A stretch of DNA of 64,000 nucleotides, from NCBI GenBank assembly GCA_017654935.2, contig CM065706.1, positions 15,982,559-16,046,558 of the forward strand, written 5' to 3'. Below are positions 22,060 through 32,715 of this stretch, one piece after another. The DNA is from Phymorhynchus buccinoides. Lineage: Eukaryota > Mollusca > Gastropoda > Neogastropoda > Raphitomidae. The stretch's first letter is position 1. Each line of letters opens with the position of its first letter. The notes beneath the pieces were generated by a model, which saw nothing but the letters and a program-made list of their open reading frames with translations, was not told the origin of the DNA and did not search any database. The position numbers were made by a program, and so were the translations under genes.

Positions 22060-22600
22060 CGGCAGCATGAAGCATCTGCGTTCGCTCATATCACGGGACT
22101 ATCTGAGCGATTGAAGTGTATTCTGATCGCTTACTTGCCTTGTGATTGTTGGGCTGTAGGATTGCTGACAAGTTATTATGGCATGTGTCATACAAAATGT
22201 GTACCTTAAGAGTTTGCGCTACATAGCTTTATGCACACAAAATTCCCATTCTAATAGAAATGAAGATGAAAAATGAATACAACTCTAAATCATACACATT
22301 TCAACTTTTGGTCTGTAGACATGTACAACTGGTCTAAGGGACATAACTTGATTTGATAGATTCTGTCCAGTCGTAATTTTCCAGTCTTAATTAATTTAAT
22401 GTCAATATAAATGTTTACATTATGTGAGAGTTTGTAAACTGGATGGTTCAATTACACCAGTAGTTAGAAAAAAATGTACCATGAACCAGATGAAATTAAC
22501 CAAATTAAAAACAAATTCATACACACATGCAGTAGCACACAAAAGCCCTTTTTAAAAAAAGGATGTTCTCTGTTCTTTGGGTGAAACCTAATTTCCAACC
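22060..22600. other. No recognised feature
   Basis: AT-rich single-copy-looking sequence. I see no exon or repeat that I can support. Confidence 0.3.
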
Positions 22601-22611
22601 CTTTCAAATTT

Positions 22612-22800
22612 TATTTAAATAGGTTTACTAGGGGTGGAGACCCCCGCCATCCGGACAGGTTATGCCCAGTAACAATTGGAAGCGTTTTGCAGTTCGTTTT
22701 TGGGTGCAATAATTTTGGTCAAATTTTATTTAAATAGGTTTACTTGAAGACAGGTTATGCCCAAACAATTGCGTTTTGTGCAATAATTTTAGTCTTGTTA
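22612..22800 (+). repeat. Direct repeat of about 105 bp
   Basis: 'aattttatttaaataggttt' occurs at about 22610 and about 22722. Each copy is followed by 'acaggttatgccca', 'aacaattg', 'gcgttttg' and 'tgcaataattttngtc'. The second copy is shortened. Confidence 0.7.
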
Positions 22801-23439
22801 AAATCTGTAACTTTCTAGTAACACTCTTTACTGACAAACTAATCAAGACAACAAAAATCAACAAACAAAAACCTCCACCATGGATGTACCAGTAAATAAA
22901 AAACAATTTTTTTTCTTACTGGCCAATAACAAGATGAAAATTAACAAAAACAAGACAGTTCTCTCTTTCTCCCTCCCCCTCCCCAATATTGTCTCACTGG
23001 ACTGAAATAACTGGTTCAACAAAAATCATGTTTTGGGTGATATAATACTACAAAGTACCGACACTAGTATATTATACTACCATGGACGCTCCTGCTTTCA
23101 GGATGTCCTGAAATGCAGGATTTTTTTTATTGCCTGGAGCCGGCGTCGCCGGATTATGAGAATTTGAAAAGTAACAAATTTCGTATTCATAAACGTTTTG
23201 TCGGTTTCTCGCATGTGTAGAACATCAAATAAATCAATACAGATAAATATTTACATGCCTTTACCAGGAACTTTATATTTGTGGGATTGTTTAAGTCAAG
23301 GTGTTAACTGGGCGGCCCCTGGACCCCTGCCTTGCAGGATTTTTAAAATTTCCCAGGAGCACCCATGTACCACTGGCCTGCGCATTTAAACTAATTTGGG
23401 GAATAAAATTTATCGGTATCATGAATACTACTGTTTAAG

Positions 23440-23665
23440 GGCTTGTATTCATTACATCTGCAATCCGCAAGTTCCGTACGGAAACCCAAGACACTTACAT
23501 AAGAAGTACGCGGACGGTATTGCGCATGAGTTTCCGCTTGTAATGTACACACTCCATATTTCTTACTTCAACTTTTTTTTGCGGATTGCGCATGGGTTTC
23601 CGCACGGAACCTCTGCGTACTGTATATGTGTAAGTGCCATTAACTCTGTCCATGCTAACCTGTGA
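23440..23665. repeat. Divergent inverted 'TTTCCGTACGGAA' repeat
   Basis: 'agttccgtacggaaaccca' and 'catgggtttccgcacggaac' face each other about 120 bp apart, with 'gtgtaagt' outer blocks. This resembles the MITE at 25078-25272 but is more degraded. Confidence 0.45.
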
Positions 23666-23905
23666 CGGGATCGCAAGACATGCACAACGCTTCGTTTCTA
23701 AGGTAACGGGATATCGCAGGTGAACTTAAAAAATTCATAGGTCAACAGTCATGCGCTGTTCAAAGTGGCTCAGAGACCTTCTACACACACACACACACAC
23801 TCATTCATGCCTCAACACTGATTGACTAGCTGTAGTAGGCTTTGTTTCGGAACTTAGTATGTAAATGAGGGGTCGCCCCTCTCGAAGCTTCGCTGGCTTG
23901 ACAAA

Positions 23906-23953
23906 ATGGCGGCTCCGTCAACTTCAGCAAGCACGTGTTCGTCTGTTTGCCGG
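23906..23953 (+). CDS. Possible first coding exon of an unidentified gene
   Basis: ATG at 23906 sits in 'acaaaatggcggctcc', an AANATGGCGGC (YY1-like) start context common at housekeeping promoters. The frame reads 16 codons rich in A, S and T ('MAAPSTSASTCSSVCR') and reaches 'cgg|gtattag', a usable 5' splice site. The sequence around it (about 23850-23960) is richer in CpG than its neighbours. I find no following exon in the window, so the gene, if real, cannot be named. Chance is a serious alternative. Confidence 0.25.
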
Positions 23954-24099
23954 GTATTAGTTCTGCATGTTGTGTACATGATACCAACATTTCACGTTTG
24001 TATCTGTCACCGTTATTTTAATAACACTTTTTGGGTAACCTATGCAAATGGCCACAGTGTTTGCAAAGGGAAGAAACTGGCCAGCATAGAGTGAGCTAA

Positions 24100-25075
24100 T
24101 CTTCATGTGTGGAAACAGTTGATTTCCCTTTTCAATTCTATAATTTCTTCGAAACAAACAGAGGGATGGGATGGGTAGAGGAGTAGGGGCAATGGCACTT
24201 CTAAAAATATTAAAGACTTTACCCAAAACCTTTTGAGTTTCAGAATACTATACACTGTGGCTTTTGATTCACAACAAAAACACAAACTCCCATACCCTTC
24301 TCTATTAAACCAACGTTATGTTATGAAACTTGGGCTTCTCTAATCCTACTTTTTAATGTTTAGAAGAATCGAGAATTCTGCCTTTTGGCTAAGACAGTGA
24401 TTCAGGAACATAAATTTTTTTTTATACCATGGTTGGTTTGTTCAGCCCGTCGTACATGGCAAAAGCCGATACGCTACGTTAAACTTAACTTCCATCCATG
24501 TTTAGAACTTAACAACAAATGTACTTTCTTTTCTTGGAACATCTATTCATAACTTAGGAAACCTTTGTTAAATAAATCTGATGGTTTAACACAATACAAA
24601 GGAAATTTAAAAAAAAAGCTTTGAAAGAGTCAATCTACATGCACATTTTTGTCAAGGAAATATTTACGCTTTATACGTTTAAGTGCAAATGTAAAATATT
24701 AAAATTTAATAGGGAAGAAAATCTTTCAGTACTGTACTAGGACTAAGGAGGAATAACTTTTTGCAAAGAAGGGAAAGAATACAAACTGTCGTAAATAAAA
24801 ACCAATAAATCTTACCCGTCTATTTCTTCTATACTCTACAGTGAAAAATTGTAATGAATGAAATGTAATAACATTTAAATTCAGGGAGTGTTGAAAATTA
24901 TGGGTGCACTAGACCTGGTCAATCTACACATTAAGAATCACACTCTACACAACTTTGACCTCTACTGTACTACATTTCAAAATTGATAATCTTGCATTCA
25001 AGTTCTTGACTGTTACACATGCTACATACAGTAAATGTGCCTGATGGTTAGAATCAATTGAACAACGCATTTCGC
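24100..25075. other. AT-rich stretch without recognised genes
   Basis: No open frame with plausible composition, no tandem array and no inverted repeat was noticed. Confidence 0.3.
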
Positions 25076-25077
25076 AC

Positions 25078-25272
25078 CGGTTAGGCCGTGTACACATACA
25101 TGCGGAGATTCTGTGCGGAAAATCGTGTGCAATCCGTAAATAAGTAAAAGAACGGGAAAAGATTTGCGCACATGTCTGAATTCCCCATAATCCGTAAATT
25201 GTTATTCTTTTCTTTTATTTACTTAGGGGTTTCCGTACGGAACTTACACGTCTAATGTGTACACGGCCTAAG
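25078..25272. mobile_element. MITE with TTAGGCCGTGTACACA ends
   Basis: The left end 'ggttaggccgtgtacacata' and right end 'aatgtgtacacggcctaag' are inverted repeats. Sub-terminal 'tgcggagattctgtgcgga' and 'ggtttccgtacggaactta' continue the symmetry over most of the 195 bp. A shorter related end occurs at about 795-835. Confidence 0.75.
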
Positions 25273-25598
25273 ACTACACATGTTCAGCTGTCCAGGGTAT
25301 ACATGGTTTGTGCAAGGGGTAACCAGGTACCTACTTGTTCACAAGTGGAAACTACCTACCACTGTGTTCACCGCAATTCAAAACTAAAAACCTATTGTGT
25401 TTTCTACAATTAAATCATATATCTACTTATTGACGCATTTTTGTCTTATTTTGATGGTAATGTTAAAAAAAAAAGGTTTTATACAGCTTTGATTAGAAAT
25501 TATACATAATTTCGCTCTAGCGTCAAAACAAAAATAACTGCTAGTTTCAAACACCAAAAAGTAAATCCGCCTGCATAGCCTGCCTTAACCCTTTATAG

Positions 25599-25604
25599 TT
25601 TATT
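25599..25604 (-). terminator. Candidate polyadenylation signal of the Deltex-like gene
   Basis: AATAAA on the minus strand, about 570 nt after the stop codon and beyond the 69-bp repeat array. It is the first canonical hexamer I noticed downstream; transcript evidence is absent. Confidence 0.3.
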
Positions 25605-25931
25605 TCCTTCTTCTTTTTTAAAATATAGAGAAAGATTATTTGAATTTTCAACACACACTTATATGGCAAAACATTCTTATTTAACTATTTTCAAATGTTT
25701 TCATTGAAGGGGAAAAGGTAAAAGCATTATTCCCCATCCTAGGAAGACTGCAGATTCATTTCAACTTTTTTTTTTCTTTACTCGAAAATCAATGACCTGA
25801 CAAACAATAAACTCACATTTCAAGCCCCAAAAATCACAGATACTTTTCTTTTTCAACAAAATGTAATATTGAAGTAGCATTTCCATCTCGCATCAACCGA
25901 TGATGAATGTAACGCTGCTTTTTTGTACATA

Positions 25932-26207
25932 GTAAATGGAGCAACTCCAAACCGATGCCAACGTTCACAAGTCGAAGGTGCGGCTCTGCAAGCTCTCCTA
26001 GTAAATGGAGCAACTCCAAACCAATGCCAATGTTCACAAGTCGAAGGTGCGGCCCTGCAAGCTCTCCTAGTAAATGGAGCAACTCCAAACCAATGCCAAT
26101 GTTCACAAGTCGAAGGTGCGGCCCTGCAAGCTCTCCTAGTAAATGGAGCAACTCCAAACCAATGCCAATGTTCACAAGTCGAAGGTGCGGCCCTTCAGGC
26201 TCTCCTC
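25932..26207 (-). repeat. 69-bp tandem repeat at the Deltex-like 3' end
   Basis: Four units (starts near 25932, 26001, 26070 and 26139) of 'gtaaatggagcaactccaaa' ... 'gctctccta' lie head to tail with few differences. The unit nearest the gene contains the last codons and stop of the Deltex-like protein (minus strand, stop at 26172-26174). Each other unit contains a copy of those codons and that stop. The array therefore extends the 3' UTR, not the protein. Confidence 0.9.
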
Positions 26208-26274
26208 CGTCACTCCTTTGGCTGCCAGCTCCTCCTGAACCCGAGACAGGTAGTGGGGGTCTGGGTAGCCAAAC
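26172..26274 (-). CDS. Deltex-like exon 4 (DTC end and stop)
   Basis: After 'ggctgcag' the exon supplies 'GFGYPDPHYLSRVQEELAAK' and ends 'GRTFDL' stop. The last codons overlap the first unit of the 69-bp repeat array. Confidence 0.92.
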
Positions 26275-29200
26275 CTGCAGCCACATGCATTTGTAATTTG
26301 TAAGAGCGTGTCATGACTCCCAATCGTCCCGCAAAACAAGGGGTCCCAGGGACTCCTTCACTTACAGTATAGAGGGTCCTAGAGGCGGGATAGAGGGTCC
26401 CAGTGGCATTGTGAATGCTAAAAATAAATTTTCTAGTGCATCTCTGGGACCCCCCCTGCACATTCTTTTAGAGGGTCCTTTATAATCTTAGTTCTTCAAA
26501 GACCCCCAAATGGGGGTCCCTGGGAGCCTGCATGTGCATATACACACAGAAAACCATCTGCTATATCCTATCGGCGATCCGCACACAACAAAAATCTGGA
26601 AGAAATATCAAGGCGTGTGTACACATACGCTGAAATCCAACTGCATTTTCCGTGCAGAAACCCATCCACATTTTCCATGCCTTGACATTACAACCATACA
26701 TTTGTTATTCATCTAAACGAGATAATAAATTATTTTTGACGTTTACTTATATAAAACATTGGCATACAATAAAATGCAGGATTTTTTTTCTCACAGAATG
26801 AAAAGCGTAACTGACGACTGCAAGATTACCAGCAGTTTCCACTGGTTTAGTTGACCTGATTCTTTGCTTGTTATTTTATGCTTCAGTTCACTAAAACGTT
26901 TGCAAGTTCGTGCACACATGATTGGAATGCTAAGATCAAGGTATCACTATCAAGCACACACCATCTAATGTCAAAAGAATATTAACATTTTCATACTGAA
27001 TTAAATGCTTCAAGTAAACTAAATCTCAAACTATCTATTTTACGTCCTTTTTAAGAATACTACTAGCATGAAATCGTCATTTTATTTTGTACCTCATATA
27101 CTATTTCCCTGTTAGAAAACATAAACTACTTCCCTGTTAGAAACAAAAAGATTGAAGACCATTTTGTCTTTAAAAGAAATCTACATATTCTAACTCAAAT
27201 CACCATTTGAGAAAAAAAGGAGTAAATAACATGCAAATCAGCACACCACCATAACAATCACAGTATTGATGCGACTGTCGTCATGGTGCAGTGAATTAAT
27301 TGATTCTCACCCAGTTGCCCCACCAGCGGGGTTGGTTTTATGGTGAATGTCGTTCCAGGTGACAACGTTGTCGAATCCCGTGGTGACCGAGCGGCCAATG
27401 GTAAAGACCAGACGATTTTCAAAGGCCACTCGCAGCAGGCGGTACACCTTCCTGCCCTCTGGTGAGTCGGGGAGAAACGCCCGGCGACTTGTGCCACGGT
27501 ACGGCTCCCCGGGGTTCGGGTGTTCTGCCTGTGAAACAGTCGAACAGGCACGGGATTTGTCAGCCTTTGACTACCGGTACAGTGGAACCTCCCTTATAAG
27601 GACCCCCCCTTATATGGAACCTCCCTTATATGGACCCCCCCTTATATGGAACCTCCCTTATATGGAACCTCCCTTATAAGGACCCCCCTTATATGGAACC
27701 TCCCTTATATGGACCCCCTTATATGGAATCTCCCTTATAAAGAACCCCCCTTATATGGAACCTCACGGAACCTCCCTTATATGGAACCTCCCTTATATGG
27801 AACCTCCTTATATGGAACCCCCCTTATAAGGACCCCCCCCCATTTAGACTCCCTCCCACTTAAGACCTACTTCTCTGAGACAATGCCTTTCTTTGTAAGT
27901 ATTAAAAGTACTGTACCTCCCTTATACAACTCCCTCCCACTTAAGACCAACTTGTCACCAATTTGTCCCCCTCCATATCCACACTACTGAGTGTCTACCT
28001 CCCTATTAAAGACCCCCCCCCCCCATGTCACGTGTCACATTCCCTCTTATGCTAGGAAGATTTCTTAAGATTTCTAACCAGCCATAAGAGTGAAAACCGT
28101 GATTTTGACACGTGACGTAGTGGGTCTTTAAGACCATTCCCTACTAAGATCTTTTTTGGATGATTTTTCAAGTTCGTAATAGACAGGTTCCACTGTACTT
28201 ATCTTATGAATGAAACCAAATTGAACGAAAAATATCAATTTTATTTCTAATGTTTTAAGGCTCAGATAACAAACAAAAGTTTCAGTTTCAGGAGGCTTCA
28301 GTCTTTTTTCACCTTTTCCAGTCACTTTTCAGCCTTTCATTATTTCTTAATCTCATCGACTCACGTCGGATCAAAATTAACTGATTTTCAAGAGTGCTTC
28401 TCCTCAGGCTATGTGCCTAATAATAACGATATATATATATATATATATATCGATTAGGTCATTTGCTACCCTAAATACTACACACTCATTACGTAAAGAT
28501 TGCTGACGTAATTTTTGTATGTCATTTAGAATATGACGATTCACCTTTGGTCAAGTGTTCCTAGGAATAAGGCAGACGCCGAAACGTTAGGACATTAAAT
28601 AAACTAAAATGTTTTATATATATTATATATATATTCCTTACACTAATATTTGTAAGCTGTGATACTAATAAGGTACAACAACCATTCTTTACATTATTTT
28701 ACTAGTGATATTCATGGGGGGTTTTCTGGCTGTGAAACAGTCGAACAGGCACGGGATTTGTCAGCCTTTGAGGTTTTTGACAAATTTCGGGGGCCCTTTC
28801 TGACCTTCCCATATTTTCTCCCTTGTCACTGCCCATGGCATGCCTTAGCTTTGTACTGTGCTTCAAACAAAGCCTGTCAGATCCCTAAACTTAAAGTAGC
28901 TTTGTACTGTGCTTCAATCAACTAGAACTAGGTTGGAGGTTGAAGGCGCATAGTGCTTTTTTCCTGAGCAATTCTGCCAACTGACAAAAAAAGAAATGCT
29001 TTTCTTTTTTAAGCCTGTATCCAAGAGATGATTTGGCTTAAACCAAAAAATAGATGGAATATTCTTAGGGGACACTGTAGCCCTTCACACACACAAAACA
29101 AATTCACCTGCCATTTAAAAAAAATCAATCTTCCAAATAATATTTTGCTATGAGCTTCCCCGAAATCAGAATGTCGGCTGAATGCAGCAGGAACACCAGT

Positions 29201-31962
29201 GAAAACTGAAAACTGGACACATACACATCTCACTCATTATGGCTTGGGAACGCAGAAGAAGAAGAAATGATTTACAAATTTTGCCAGCATCAGTTGCACT
29301 GAGAAGCGTCAATCAAGCATACCCCCTGGATGCCGTTAGGGAAGACATAGTCGATGACGATCATGCCGCAGTGGTGGTGGCCCGGCAGACTCTGGCGGCT
29401 GAGGTCCAGAGACATGGTCCCACGCGGTTGGTTTCCCATGATCATGCCGTATACCATGTTGCAGCTGGGGCACACCGGCTTGTGCTGCTTGAAGCTGCTC
29501 TCGATGCACTCCCTGCAAAACAGGTGCCCGCACTTCTCCAGCTTTTTTGGGTCCGTCATGTCGTCCAGACAGATGGCGCACTTCTGCTCCTCTTCGTCAT
29601 CATCATCTTGCGAGTCTGCATCTTCGTCATCGTTGTAGTCGTCCACAAACTCATTGCAGTCCATGGACTCTTCTTTTTCGCGCAGTTTGCCGGCGAAGTC
29701 TTCCGGGGCGCTTTCCAGAGTTAAATTCTTCACGATATAGTACCAGTTAGACACAGTAGCGTCACATCCCGATTTAGTAGCGGACGCAGATCCCTCACGA
29801 GAAGCCTTAGTTTGGGAGTTTCCAGACATTTTGCTTTTGCTCTTTCCAGACATGGAAGTCCTGATCTTAGTGGAGGATGAGGACAGTCTGGAACTTCCAG
29901 CGCTGCTGCCGGGTCGCACAGAGCTCGGTGCTACAATGCCGTTGGGTGGCTGAGGTGGCAATGCCTTTAGTTTGGTTTCCATGGCGGCGATCATTTTGGT
30001 GAAGGCGTCTTTGCGAGCGTACACGATGATGTCCCTGAGGTGGTGTCTCAGGCCCTGGATGTCCTGTTTCATTCTGAAGGAGGTGAGGGCTGAGGCCAAC
30101 ACATCAGCCGCTACATCCTTATTGGCCCCAGCCTGACCTGTGATACAACAACAACATAGTATACAGCATTTATAAAGTACAGAGGTCCCCCAAAGTCTGA
30201 CTGTGGCTGCCCATATGGGGGGGGGTAATAAAAAACGGTCGCACATTCTCATCCGTAGGTGATGCACTTGAACGATAGCGTTCAAGTGCTTCCGCTATTC
30301 GGATGATCCCTGGAGTCTTTTAGCCAGGGTATGACAACAACAACATATGGCACTAAATCTTGATTGAAATCAAATTGAAGCGCACACACATTAACATTTG
30401 CAGCGCATTCAAACAAAAAACGCTATACATAAATGAACAACCAACCATAAGCAATGATTTCAGGCCTAACCCAGCATATCAAATCAAATCATCTTTATTA
30501 TCTCATAACTGAGAAATTGCAGCCAGGTGCACATAAGAAAAACAGCAACAATAAACACATTTATCAACAACAACAAAAACCACAACAACAATAAACACAT
30601 TTATCAACAATTAAAGAATATAAACTAATAACTAATAACACTGCAATATTGTAGTTAACAAACTGGACGAATACGAATACAAATTCAATCCCAAGGAGAT
30701 GGACAGGCTGCTCAGCAAAACAATCACTCAATGCAGTGCATTAAGAGTTCAACAGATGAATTGATCTTGGTAAGAAAGTTTTCTGTGCTCTTATTTTCAG
30801 TTTTAGAGTTCTGTATCGACGGCCCGATGGTAATACTTCATAGTATTTTGCCAGAACATGACTGTTATCATTAAGAATTTTCCAGGCTTTCTTGACTACT
30901 TGTCTGTCATACAACTCTTGCATACCACTCTGCCTTGCACCCACAACTTTACTGCACACATTCACCATATCACTCAACACACGCTTACTTTTTACACTCA
31001 AGCTTCCATACCAACAGATAAATGACACAGTAAGAACAGATTCAATGCAACATCGGTAGTAGGTTTGAAGAATATCTGAACAGACACCAATATTCCTTAG
31101 CCTCTGTAAACAAAAGATCCTGGACTGACTCTTCTTATGTATATGCTCAATGTGTTTATCAAAAGTAAGTTTCTTGTCTAAAACTGTGCCTAGGTATTTG
31201 TACTCATCAATTCTTTCAACCGTTTCACCATCAATTTCCAAATGTGGCACTGGCACTGGGTTTCTACGAAAATCTACAAGCAGTTCTTTTGTTTTAACAA
31301 CATTTAAATCCAGATAATTATCTTTGCACCATGAACAAAACCTTTTGACTTCACTGAAGTACACACACACATACGATGAGACTGTCACACACACACATAC
31401 AATCCAATGTATGCACACACAATCAAACACACACACACAGTGAGCCTGTCACACACACACACACACACATACACACCATTTCTTACCACCCAAAACAAAT
31501 CCCATTCATGCACCTACCACTCCCCAGCAGAGGCAAGGCCAGCGAGGCGCGCCCCTGGTTGTTGGCCGCTTTGAACAGGTTGTAGTACAGCGTGGTCATC
31601 TGCTTCGCCCACTGACTCGTATCAGTCACCATTTTAGTCGACGGCACCACAGCATGGAACACCACTCCGAACGACACTCCATCCTTTCTACCCCCAGAGG
31701 CAGGCATTGGAAACGGGACAGGGTAGATTTTCCCAAACTCGAAAGTCTTTGTGTTCTTTTTTAGTTCCTCACGAGCGCGCTTGTACGCCTTGGGGCACTT
31801 TTTTAGCAGGACCTGCGACACCCCTCCCCTCCCTTCCAGGTTTTTGTCCTCTCCCGTAGTGACGGCTTCGGCGCTGGTTTCGATGATGTTGCCTTCCGTG
31901 ACGATGACGTTGATGTTGCTGAGGGGAAGATGAAACAGCTTTCCTCCTCCTCCGGCGGCCAT
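26172..31962 (-). CDS. Deltex-type E3 ubiquitin ligase with macrodomain-like N-terminus
   Basis: Four exons (31962-31518, 30137-29323, 27528-27311, 26274-26172) with GT-AG introns join without a break into 526 aa. Residues about 15-170 look like a macrodomain: 'NVIVTEGNIIE', a glycine loop 'LEGRGGVSQVLL', and a second loop 'LPLLGSGQAG' created across the exon 1/2 junction. A Ser/Thr/Lys-rich linker (about 210-275) and an acidic tract (309-333) follow. A C3HC4 RING has ligands C335, C338, C351, H353, C356, C359, C371 and C374. A Deltex C-terminal domain (about 376-526) carries 'GNQPRGTM', 'GIQGAEHPNPGEPY', 'WNDIHHKT' and 'GYPDPHYL'. By family knowledge the RING recruits E2~ubiquitin and DTC binds NAD+/ADP-ribose. 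DTX3L is the nearest named relative; it works with PARP9, a separate protein that supplies the macrodomains. The gene looks intact; its orthology is unresolved. Confidence 0.92.
26318..26530. mobile_element. 'AGGGGTCCCAGGGAC' MITE in Deltex intron 3
   Basis: The ends 'acaaggggtcccagggact' and 'gggggtccctgggagcctg' are imperfect inverted repeats. The inner blocks 'cttacagtatagagggtcc' and 'cattcttttagagggtcctt' recur at 32869-33090 (inverted) and 46218-46425. Confidence 0.75.
26760..27250. other. Intron 3 filler, no recognised element
   Basis: AT-rich intronic sequence of the Deltex-like gene. No exon or known repeat was recognised. Confidence 0.4.
27311..27528 (-). CDS. Deltex-like exon 3 (DTC core)
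   Basis: After 'gtttcacag' the frame reads 'AEHPNPGEPYRGTSRRAFLP' and continues through 'NRLVFTIGRSVTTG' and 'WNDIHHKTNP' to 'gg|gtgaga', phase 2. This is the most conserved part of Deltex proteins. Confidence 0.93.
27578..28197. mobile_element. Expanded TACAGTGGAACCTCCC MITE in Deltex intron 2
   Basis: The ends are 'tacagtggaacctccctta' and 'aggttccactgta', with TA at both ends. Between 27585 and 27840 the terminal sequence has been amplified into a tandem of 'cttatatggaacctccc' and 'cttataaggacccccc' units. The right portion keeps the normal family interior ('tctgagacaatgcctttctt'). It is about 620 bp against the family's usual 160-180 bp. Confidence 0.8.
28427..28451 (+). repeat. (AT)n microsatellite
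   Basis: A pure AT run within Deltex intron 2. A second, shorter AT tract lies at 28613-28634. Confidence 0.8.
28718..28769 (-). repeat. Duplicated splice-acceptor segment of Deltex exon 3
   Basis: About 48 bp here ('gtgaaacagtcgaacaggca' ... 'gtcagcctttga') is nearly identical to 27523-27570, which holds the intron 2 acceptor and the first bases of exon 3. The copy lies about 1.2 kb upstream in the same intron and keeps the 'gtttcacag' acceptor, but coding sequence does not follow. Confidence 0.8.
29150..29260 (-). repeat. 'CAGGCCATAATGGG' repeat, inverted fragment
   Basis: 'gaacaccagtgaaaactgaa' and 'cattatggcttgggaacgca' are the complement of the left part of the 43185-43505 family. It lies just downstream of Deltex exon 2 (in intron 2). 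Confidence 0.65.
29323..30137 (-). CDS. Deltex-like exon 2 (residues 149-420)
   Basis: The acceptor 'tatcacag|gtcag' completes the glycine codon of the second macrodomain loop. The exon encodes the end of that domain, the low-complexity linker, the acidic tract, the whole RING and the first part of DTC, ending at 'GIQG|gtatgc', phase 0. Confidence 0.93.
30470..31370 (-). pseudogene. Rex1/jockey-like LINE fragment in Deltex intron 1
   Basis: The minus-strand frame (to 30741) encodes 'FCSWCKDNYLDLNVVKTKEL' and continues 'YKYLGTVLDKKLTFDKHI', then 'TYYRCCIESVLTVSFICWYG'. This is the region downstream of the reverse-transcriptase catalytic motif in LINE proteins. A TCAAA tail at about 30479-30490 with 'catctttattatctca' marks the 3' end. 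The catalytic part is missing, so it is 5'-truncated. It shares strand with the host gene. Confidence 0.8.
31385..31475 (+). repeat. CA-rich microsatellite in Deltex intron 1
   Basis: Interrupted CA runs ('cacacacacacatac', 'cacacacacacagtgag') at the 5' junction of the LINE fragment, just inside the first donor site. Confidence 0.7.
31518..31962 (-). CDS. Deltex-like exon 1 (residues 1-149)
   Basis: Starts 'MAAGGGGKLFHLPLSNINV' and contains most of the macrodomain-like fold. The donor is 'agtg|gtaggt', phase 1. The canonical 'GDI' and 'NAAN' ADP-ribose motifs of macrodomains appear here as 'EGNI' and 'TTGED', so catalytic hydrolysis is doubtful. The ATG lies in 'caatatggccgcc'. Confidence 0.88.
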
Positions 31963-32715
31963 ATTGTGGACTTTAGGTTAAATGTATAGTTCTACTCTTT
32001 CAGTTCACTAATAACAGTGTATATTCTGTTGGGGTTGTTGTAGACTTTTCCTGATTTACAGTGGGTTTTTGATTGTGTGGACCACAGTACTGCATTGATA
32101 CTCCAGAGAGGATCAGTTTGTAAAGTTCTAAATTTTACTGATCAGAACTCAGGAATCTGTAACATGAACAAAAAATACAAGATCACTTGCACTGACATAA
32201 TTTACAACCAAAGTATCATGACCATCATTGCCTTTCTTATTCACATGCAAGCACATACACACACACACAAATACACACACGTATACATGTGTGTACACAC
32301 ACACACAGACAGTGTCTGGACTCTGAGACAGACACACACAGAGGCCAACAGAATCAAATTTCGGCAAAGTTATAGTTTTACTGTTTAGACACCCCTTCAT
32401 GACTTTATGCCTCTTTATCTCAAAGTCTGGTTCTTTCAGTTTCATGACAATAAACCCAGGCTGATCCTAAACCTATCTCCTTCCCGAGAATGACACTTAG
32501 CAGAATGTTGCTTCTCACAATCTCATTCTCAGTGAAAATTTTCAATGTGGAAACTACAACTTATTCACCCAAATTTCTTAGTTCCTTCACTTTTTTTTTC
32601 CGGAAGAAGCTGGTGGAAATAATGAACCTATTGACAGAAGCCCCAGTGTGATTATATTACATTGTACAGAGTATATAGTGTATACTAATTTAGAACTTTA
32701 CAGTATAGTTATGCA

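Noticed and set aside
25932..26207. A CRISPR array.
   Set aside because: The units are contiguous with no unique spacers, and the context is an animal gene.
25834..26303. Three overlapping frames over the 69-bp repeats, including one with repeated 'GPHLRLVNIGIGLELLHLL'.
   Set aside because: The period of 69 keeps all frames open. The true coding frame here is the Deltex exon 4 frame, which stops at 26172-26174.
29239..29724. A 161-codon plus-strand frame.
   Set aside because: It is the antisense shadow of Deltex exon 2; the minus frame carries the RING and DTC motifs.
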